DNA of 64,000 nt, taken from contig CAMVKH010000004.1 of the NCBI GenBank assembly GCA_947168065.1, positions 62,001-126,000 of the forward strand, read 5' to 3'. The DNA comes from an uncultured Bacteroidales bacterium. GTDB taxonomy: Bacteria > Bacteroidota > Bacteroidia > Bacteroidales > UBA932. The position numbers were made by a program, and so were the translations under genes. The number at the start of each line of letters is the position of its first letter. Positions within the stretch are counted from its first letter, which is position 1. The notes under the pieces were generated by a model. It saw only the letters and a list, made by a program, of their open reading frames with translations. It ran no database searches and was not told where the DNA came from. This document shows positions 59,006 through 64,000 of this stretch, piece by piece.

Positions 59006-59758
59006 TTACCCGGCCGGAGCCAGCAGGATTTCAGCACAGAAAGAAGAACGGCCGCCGACTCTTCCCTCGACGACCCATCCGTCCTCGACGGACGAACGGA
59101 ACAGCTCGACCACTTCGCCGGGCAGGGCTTCCTTGTTGAAATTGATACGCAAACTCCGGACGCGGCGCGTGGCCAGTGTCTCGTAGTCCAGGCAGTCCAT
59201 AGCCCAGACCACATAACGGGCATTGTTGGTGTGCCCCACGAAATCGATGTCCGAATAGGATACTTTGTGTTCGGCGACCTGCTCGATCTCGCCTTCCGGC
59301 ATCTGAACCTTCCCGCAAGGGGTTTCAATGGCGTTTTCGGGACAGATGGTATCGAGGGGAAGCTGGTCTTCCAGATGCTCGCGCCGCAGGAGCCGGCGCG
59401 TGTTCATATCGATGATCAGCCAGGAAGAAGTGGCCACGACGGCAGGTTGCCCGTCAGCCCCGGTCATCCGGAAGTCACGCACATAGAAGGGGCCTTCGAA
59501 ACCCTTGTGCCAGGTCTGCAGCGTCACGGCATCCTTCCAGCGCGGCATCGCGAGAAAATGTGCCTCGAAGCGTGAGAGCACCCACGCGGTTCCGTAGCGT
59601 TGCAAGGCATCGAAACCGAAGCCCAGCGAATCAGCCGACACATTGGCGATTTCCTGCGCCATATCCATGAAGGCGCCCGGTTTCAGATAATGGGACACGT
59701 CGGTGTCGTAACAGGGCACCGTCAGTCGTTGCGTGGTTATTTTTTCGGTCATTTCCAT
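59006..59758 (-). CDS. Acyl-ACP thioesterase (FatA/FatB family)
   Basis: 250 residues with two hot-dog folds: YDTDVSHYLKPGAFMDMAQEIANVSADSLGFGFDALQRYGTAWVLSRFEAHF, and the second SYSDIDFVGHTNNARYVVWAMDCL with the catalytic Asp/Asn/His triad region. It frees fatty acids from ACP, so together with FakA/FakB it makes a release-and-recapture pair. It follows the kinase-AAA gene by 5 nt on the minus strand. Confidence 0.9.
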   Translation of the reverse strand: MEMTEKITTQRLTVPCYDTDVSHYLKPGAFMDMAQEIANVSADSLGFGFDALQRYGTAWVLSRFEAHFLAMPRWKDAVTLQTWHKGFEGPFYVRDFRMTGADGQPAVVATSSWLIIDMNTRRLLRREHLEDQLPLDTICPENAIETPCGKVQMPEGEIEQVAEHKVSYSDIDFVGHTNNARYVVWAMDCLDYETLATRRVRSLRINFNKEALPGEVVELFRSSVEDGWVVEGRVGGRSSFCAEILLAPAG

Positions 59759-59763
59759 GAGGG

Positions 59764-61551
59764 TCAGGCTTTGTAACGGGTTTCCGCATCCGGAGTTTCC
59801 GTCCTGTAGCCGATGGGATTTCGCCGGTTGGCTTTGGCAAGGGAGGAAGGGTTGCAGCGGATGGATTCTTCCAGGTGACGCTGGGTAATCACTTCGTCGG
59901 CCAGGGCCGCGATCAGGGCGGCATCGTTGGCGATGAAGGCGATGTCGGACGAGGCGTAGCCATCCGTCAGGGAGGCCAGCCGGTCCAGATTGATGTCGTC
60001 GGCCAGCGGACGGCCTTTGAGGTGATGGATGAACATCGCGCGACGGGTCGCGGCGTCCGGAGCGGGCACTTCGATCTGCAGGTCCAGACGGCCCTTGCGC
60101 AGGACAGCCGGGTCGATCATATCCATCCGGTTGGTGGTTCCGATGACGAAGATGCCGCGCTGGGCGCAGTTGTTGAGCTGGGAGAGGAACTCGTTGACTT
60201 CCTCCGGACGATGCCGCGCCGCATCGCTGCCACGCGCGGGGACAAAGGAGTCGAATTCGTCAAAACACAGCACTGTCGGCGCTTTGGCCTGGGCTTCCTG
60301 GAAAAGGGCGGCAATCTTGCCCTGCGTACCGTGGATATAGGTACTGCCCAGGTCCGAACCGTTGACCACCATATAATTGAAGCGGGACTCCTCGGCGAAT
60401 TTTTCGGCGAAATAGGTCTTTCCGCAGCCCGGAGGGCCGTAGAGCAGCATACCGTTGGGCGGCAGCAGACGGTACTTCCGCGCCTTTTCGCGGTCGCGCA
60501 GGACCCAGATCACCCGCTCGGTGAGCATCTTCTTGAGATCTTCCATCCCGGCCACGTCGGCAAAGCCGCCCTGGCGCGTATTGCGCTGCATGGCTTTCTT
60601 GAGTTCCGTGCCGTCGGTCGTCGCCACCAGGCCCGAGGGAGACGAAGGACGGGCGGGGCGCTGGGGAGTGGCCGTGCGATGCCGGTCCTCTCCGGACGCC
60701 GAGACGCCGAGAAGTAGCAGCATCTTGGCGGGAGAGGGCCGCTGCTGCGGATTGATGTGCAAACCGGTGAGCACCAATTTCTGCAACTGGGGATCGGCCG
60801 CGTGCAGGGCCGCAGGCCATACCGGCTCGCGGCGGCGTGCCTCCCGGAGCTGGTCGATCTGCTGCCAGAGCGGCTCCTGTTCATCCAGGGTCAGGTTCCA
60901 CGGCGCCTGTCCGCAAAGCATCGTAAAGACCAGCGCGGCGACGGAGAAGGCGTCGCTCTCCGGCGAGAAATGGCCCTCCAGCGCTTCAGGCGCCGTAAAG
61001 AGCAGGTTCAAATCCTCCAGGGGGAAGGGTGGATTGCCGTCGAAGGGCGCGCAGGCGTGGCCCAAGTCGATGATCTTGGGGACCACCGCGCTGCCGGCCT
61101 GCGTTTCCAGCAGGATGTTGCGCGGAGTGATGTCGTTGTGGTTCAGGCCCAGTGAGTTTTGGAGATAGACCAGCCCCTCGAGCACAGGGATGATCATCGC
61201 CCGCACTTCCGGGCCTGTGAAACGCCTCCCTTCGCCGAGCAGTTCTGAAAGGAGCACACCCCGGAAAAACTGCATGGCCAGCCAGGGGTAACTGAGCCCC
61301 TGGACGGAAAGGACGCTGTCGGTGACATACGAGATGACATTGGGATGGTCGACGCGGCGGCTCGACACGATTTCCGTCACCTCCCCTTCCGTGAACCAGG
61401 TGGCGGGCACCTTGTCCGGATCGAAGAGTTTCAGGAAGAACGTGCCCTTTTCCGGATTTCCTACCACATAGCAGTCGTTGTACAGACCCTCCTTGATGAA
61501 GCGCTGCACCTTGTAGGGGCCGATCGGAGCATTGTCAGGCAGACGGATCAT
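59764..61551 (-). CDS. Ser/Thr protein kinase-AAA+ ATPase fusion protein
   Basis: 595 residues in two domains. Residues about 10-280 form a eukaryotic-like kinase: IKEGLYNDCYVV glycine loop, FFLKLFD lysine, catalytic loop LNHNDITPRNILLE (HND instead of HRD) and IIDLGHA (DLG in place of DFG). A Pro/Ser linker follows, then about 330-570 an AAA+ ATPase of the Cdc48/FtsH type: DVAGMEDLKKMLTERV, Walker A YGPPGCGKTYF, Walker B TVLCFDEFDS, GTTNR sensor and RKGRLDLQIEVPAP. Both active sites look intact. It could phosphorylate and remodel proteins, including its 141-residue partner. Known proteins with this combination are few and their role is not known to me. Confidence 0.88.
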   Translation of the reverse strand: MIRLPDNAPIGPYKVQRFIKEGLYNDCYVVGNPEKGTFFLKLFDPDKVPATWFTEGEVTEIVSSRRVDHPNVISYVTDSVLSVQGLSYPWLAMQFFRGVLLSELLGEGRRFTGPEVRAMIIPVLEGLVYLQNSLGLNHNDITPRNILLETQAGSAVVPKIIDLGHACAPFDGNPPFPLEDLNLLFTAPEALEGHFSPESDAFSVAALVFTMLCGQAPWNLTLDEQEPLWQQIDQLREARRREPVWPAALHAADPQLQKLVLTGLHINPQQRPSPAKMLLLLGVSASGEDRHRTATPQRPARPSSPSGLVATTDGTELKKAMQRNTRQGGFADVAGMEDLKKMLTERVIWVLRDREKARKYRLLPPNGMLLYGPPGCGKTYFAEKFAEESRFNYMVVNGSDLGSTYIHGTQGKIAALFQEAQAKAPTVLCFDEFDSFVPARGSDAARHRPEEVNEFLSQLNNCAQRGIFVIGTTNRMDMIDPAVLRKGRLDLQIEVPAPDAATRRAMFIHHLKGRPLADDINLDRLASLTDGYASSDIAFIANDAALIAALADEVITQRHLEESIRCNPSSLAKANRRNPIGYRTETPDAETRYKA

Positions 61552-61563
61552 AACGACGTAGGA

Positions 61564-61989
61564 TTAAAGCGGGGTGACGTCCAGACTCAGGGACGAACTG
61601 TAGAAAGAAAGGCTGTTGACCTGCACCCGCTCGAGTAAGCGGGCGAGCTGCGGAATGGCCGCCAGATTGAGGACGGCACGACCGCCCGAGAAGCTCTCCA
61701 CGAACCCCTCCGGCAACTTCTGCATAAGTTTCTGCGAAGCCATGTCAAGGGCCATGTTGCCGGCTTTTCCCGCATCGAGCTGCAGGACCGCGCGGCGGCC
61801 GTCGAACTCGACCAGCTGCAAATCGGCCGAGACCGTGTGGGTGATCGGACGGTTGATGACCGGCAGGGAAATCGAGGCCTCGTAGGTGAACGTCAGCGTA
61901 TCCGGGCCTTTGTATTGGATGCCGACAGACTGTCCGCTCCGCTGGCGGACCAGCTGGGAAATCTCGTCGTAAGATGCAGAAATAACCAT
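61564..61989 (-). CDS. Conserved unknown protein upstream of the kinase-AAA gene
   Basis: 141 residues, no signal peptide: MVISASYDEISQLVRQRSGQSVGIQYKGPDTLTFTYEASISLPVINRPITHTVSADLQLVEFDGRRAVLQLDAGKAGNMALDMASQKLMQKLPEGFVESFSGG.... Beta-rich, SRPBCC/lipocalin-like in feel, with the repeated LxLxxxxLD pattern of lipid-binding half-barrels. No family is recognised. Only 12 nt from the kinase-AAA gene and with a promoter box upstream, it probably works with that protein. Confidence 0.65.
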   Translation of the reverse strand: MVISASYDEISQLVRQRSGQSVGIQYKGPDTLTFTYEASISLPVINRPITHTVSADLQLVEFDGRRAVLQLDAGKAGNMALDMASQKLMQKLPEGFVESFSGGRAVLNLAAIPQLARLLERVQVNSLSFYSSSLSLDVTPL

Positions 61990-62007
61990 TCTTCCTCAAT
62001 TTTTTCT

Positions 62008-62015
62008 CAAATTTA
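62008..62015 (-). promoter_or_regulatory. -7 box of the unknown-kinase-thioesterase operon
   Basis: CAAATTTA on the plus strand is TAAATTTG on the minus strand, 18 nt before the start of the 141-residue gene. Confidence 0.5.
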
Positions 62016-62061
62016 ACGATTGTTTCACGATATTTGCAGATAAAGCTGGAAAATTTCCCCC

Positions 62062-62760
62062 ATGAGACGATTTATACCCGTCCTGATTCTTCTGACACTC
62101 TCCTGCGCGCTCCAGGCACAGGCCCTGCCGTTCGGCTCCGAGACCCTCTCCTACTCCGTACGGCACAATCTCTTTCCCGGCGACATCGGCACGATGACCT
62201 TCCGCGGAAAGGATGCCGGCGGCAACTACAAAGTTGAAGCGACCCTGAAAGCCGCTGTCGGAAACATCTATACGCTTGATTGCGATTATACCTCCGTCTT
62301 CCAGAAAGATGCACAACTGACACCGGTTTCTGCCACGCGCAGCCAGACCGAAAAGAAATACTGGGCCAAAGGCAAGTATGACTGGTCCGCACCCGGAAAG
62401 GTCCACCTCGACGTGACCAAGAGCACCCGGGCGCCCCGCAACGAGACCCTCAACTGGTCCGGCACCGTCCGCGACCTGCTGGGCACCATCTGGTGGCTCC
62501 GCAGTCTCGATTACGACAAGGCGATGACTTCCAGCAACGCCCTGCTTCTGGATCACGACGCCCTTCCCGTGACCATCTCTTCCTGCACCCGCAAGACCAT
62601 CAAATCCGGCGGCAAGCAGACCCCTGTCATCGAAGTGGCCATCGCCCAGAACGGCAAGGAAGCCCTCCGCCTGACTCTGACCGACGACAGCCGCCGTATC
62701 CCGCTCAAGTTCTCCCTCTCCCTGCCCTTCGGTACCATCAAGGGCACCCTCAAGTCCTAA
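62062..62760 (+). CDS. DUF3108 domain-containing exported protein
   Basis: 232 residues: signal peptide MRRFIPVLILLTLSCALQAQA, then the DUF3108 beta-sheet domain (GSETLSYSVRHNLFPGDIGTMTFRGKDAGGNYKVEATLKA...DDSRRIPLKFSLSLPFGTIKGTL). The function is unknown; DUF3108 proteins are beta-barrel-like periplasmic proteins. Followed by the GH3 gene after 13 nt. Confidence 0.87.
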   Translation: MRRFIPVLILLTLSCALQAQALPFGSETLSYSVRHNLFPGDIGTMTFRGKDAGGNYKVEATLKAAVGNIYTLDCDYTSVFQKDAQLTPVSATRSQTEKKYWAKGKYDWSAPGKVHLDVTKSTRAPRNETLNWSGTVRDLLGTIWWLRSLDYDKAMTSSNALLLDHDALPVTISSCTRKTIKSGGKQTPVIEVAIAQNGKEALRLTLTDDSRRIPLKFSLSLPFGTIKGTLKS

Positions 62761-62773
62761 CTATCCATCCGAT

Positions 62774-64000
62774 ATGAGTCTGACCCCATTTGCAAGACTG
62801 GTATTCGCGCCGCGGGCGCGGGAGTTGAAACGTCAACGGACAGAAGGGGACGCCGCCCAAAGGGAGGCGCTCTCCTTTTTGATGCGCAGGGCCGCTGGTA
62901 CCGAGTACGGGAAGCAGCACGGCTTCGCTTCGGTCCGCACCTACGAAGATTTCGCGGCATCCTGCCCTGTCAACACTTATGAGGAACTCAAGGGCGGCAT
63001 CGACCGGATGCGGCACGGAGAGCGCGACATCCTCTGGCCCGGGGCCGTGAAGTGGTATGCCAAATCTTCCGGCACAACGGCCGACAAGTCGAAGTTCATC
63101 CCCGTAAGTGCCGAAGGCCTGCAGAATGCCCACTACCAGGGTGGATTCGATTCCCTAGCCTATTACCTTGACAATCACCCGGAAAGCCGCATCTTCGACG
63201 GCAAGGCGCTCATCCTGGGCGGCAGCCACGCCCCAAACTACAACGTGAAAGACTCGCTGGTAGGCGACGTGAGCGCCATCATGCTCGAAAACATCAATCC
63301 CATCGCCAACCTGGTGCGTGTCCCCAAAAAGGAGACGGCGCTGATCGCCGACTTTGAGGTCAAGCGCGACCGCATCGCCCGCGAGACCATGAACCAGAAC
63401 GTCACCAACATCAGCGGCGTTCCGTCCTGGATGATGTCGGTCCTGACGCGTGTGATGGAACTGTCCGGCAAGTCGCATCTGGAAGAGGTCTGGCCCAATC
63501 TCGAAGTCTTTTTCCACGGCGGCGTAGCCTTCACGCCCTATCGCGCCCAGTACCAGCGCCTGATCACCTCGCCCAAGATGCATTATATGGAAACGTACAA
63601 TGCCAGCGAGGGATTCTTCGGCCTCCAGGACGACCCGGCCGATCCGGCCATGCGCCTGACGCTCGACTACGGCATCTTCTACGAATTCATCCCGATGGAA
63701 GACTTCGGGAAGGAGAACCCCGCTGTCGTGCCGATCTGGGGCGTCGAGACCGGAAAGAATTACGCGATGGTCATCTCCACGTGCTGCGGTCTGTGGCGCT
63801 ATCTGATCGGCGACACGGTCCGCTTCACCTCCAGGAATCCGTACAAGTTCGTCATCACCGGCCGGACGAAGCACTTCATCAACGCCTTCGGTGAAGAACT
63901 GATCGTCGACAATGCCGAACAAGGCCTGGCCTTCGCCTGCCGCGAAACCGGCGCCGAAGTGCTGGAATACACCGCCGCTCCCGTGTTCATGGACGACAAT
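62774..64000 (+). CDS. GH3 auxin-responsive promoter family protein (3' end outside window)
   Basis: A frame of 409 codons without stop to the window edge, missing from the ORF track because it is cut. Starts MSLTPFARLVFAPRARELKRQRTEGDAAQREALSFLM. GH3 family features: EYGKQHGF, CPVNTYEELKGGIDRMRHGERDILWPGAVKWYAKSSGTTADKSKFIPVS (the ATP-binding SSGTT), ENINPIANLVRVP, WPNLEVFFHGGVAFTPY and YNASEGFFGLQDDP. Bacterial GH3 proteins adenylate carboxylic acids or act as acyl-acid amido synthetases; the substrate is unknown. It lies close to the lipid genes. Confidence 0.9.
   Translation, partial: MSLTPFARLVFAPRARELKRQRTEGDAAQREALSFLMRRAAGTEYGKQHGFASVRTYEDFAASCPVNTYEELKGGIDRMRHGERDILWPGAVKWYAKSSGTTADKSKFIPVSAEGLQNAHYQGGFDSLAYYLDNHPESRIFDGKALILGGSHAPNYNVKDSLVGDVSAIMLENINPIANLVRVPKKETALIADFEVKRDRIARETMNQNVTNISGVPSWMMSVLTRVMELSGKSHLEEVWPNLEVFFHGGVAFTPYRAQYQRLITSPKMHYMETYNASEGFFGLQDDPADPAMRLTLDYGIFYEFIPMEDFGKENPAVVPIWGVETGKNYAMVISTCCGLWRYLIGDTVRFTSRNPYKFVITGRTKHFINAFGEELIVDNAEQGLAFACRETGAEVLEYTAAPVFMDDN

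Noticed and set aside
1-64000. tRNA or rRNA genes
   Set aside because: No cloverleaf with GTTCGA-type T-arm or rRNA core sequence was found in the intergenic gaps by eye.

Overview
The window is a gene-dense, high-GC stretch of a Bacteroidota chromosome, most likely an uncultured gut or rumen member of the order Bacteroidales. The grounds are: Bacteroidota-type promoters (a TANNTTTG -7 box, sometimes with TTTG about 19-21 nt upstream) before many genes; few strong Shine-Dalgarno sites outside ribosomal protein genes; lipoprotein signal peptides; an Ala/Glu-rich tail on ribosomal protein S16; and families common in this phylum (GH92, DUF4831, DUF3108, the 57-residue Hc1-like histone protein, reverse rubrerythrin, DoxX/BT_3928-like protein). 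Genus and species cannot be set from the sequence. No rRNA, tRNA, CRISPR array or prophage was seen.

Layout. 1-3.3 kb: end of infB, then purB. 3.3-4.5 kb: a REP-associated tyrosine transposase (RAYT) with two palindrome doublets on its flanks. 4.55-9.95 kb: a block (rimM, rpsP, murF, dut, flippase, lipoprotein peptidyl-prolyl isomerase) bounded by two inverted copies of a small element that reads as a sigma-54 promoter, a short RNA and a terminator. 10-17 kb: a flavin-reductase-like lipoprotein, cutC carrying repeat-derived peptide insertions, a transglutaminase-like lipoprotein and a GH92 alpha-mannosidase. 17-25 kb: DUF4831, pepD, the rpsF-rpsR-rplI operon, a small lipoprotein, an orphan REP-like doublet, a glycosyltransferase/DoxX/tmk operon and folP. 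25-35 kb: a lower-GC lipoprotein gene between short direct repeats, dipeptidyl peptidase III, clostripain-like protease, rubrerythrin, rplY-pth, an S4-domain protein, a histone-like protein, an S41 peptidase, an alanine symporter and a DivIC/FtsB-like protein. 35-44 kb: CPBP protease, manA, a palindrome-bounded structured element, an OmpA-like protein, a CCA-adding-type nucleotidyltransferase, holA, an orphan HsdR-N domain and an M6 protease. 44-48.6 kb: a membrane glycosylation trio (GT2, LAB_N protein, GT39), alr and a membrane protein. 48.6-50.2 kb: a second RAYT with large palindromes. 50.2-64 kb: a lipid-centred region (RND/MMPL transporter, FakA-like kinase, FakB/DegV-like protein, GNAT-like protein, PlsX, acyl carrier protein, LolA-like carrier, AraC regulator, acyl-ACP thioesterase), a protein kinase-AAA+ ATPase fusion, DUF3108 and a truncated GH3-family gene.

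How the genes work together. Much of the window is housekeeping: translation (infB, rpsP/rimM, rpsF/rpsR/rplI, rplY, pth), cell wall (murF, alr, flippase), nucleotides (purB, dut, tmk), folate (folP) and replication (holA). The most coherent accessory unit is 50.2-57.6 kb, a translationally coupled cluster that, by family knowledge, could phosphorylate fatty acids (FakA/FakB), convert acyl-phosphate to acyl-ACP (PlsX), hold the chain on a dedicated ACP and export a lipid product (RND/MMPL). An opposing acyl-ACP thioesterase lies nearby.

The most unusual signals are non-coding: the twin sigma-54-type small RNA elements, the RAYT/REP systems, the 200-nt structured element at 36.9-37.1 kb, and a dispersed CCCGG-N-CCGGG repeat that has entered or ended coding sequences (cutC, the CCA-adding-type enzyme).
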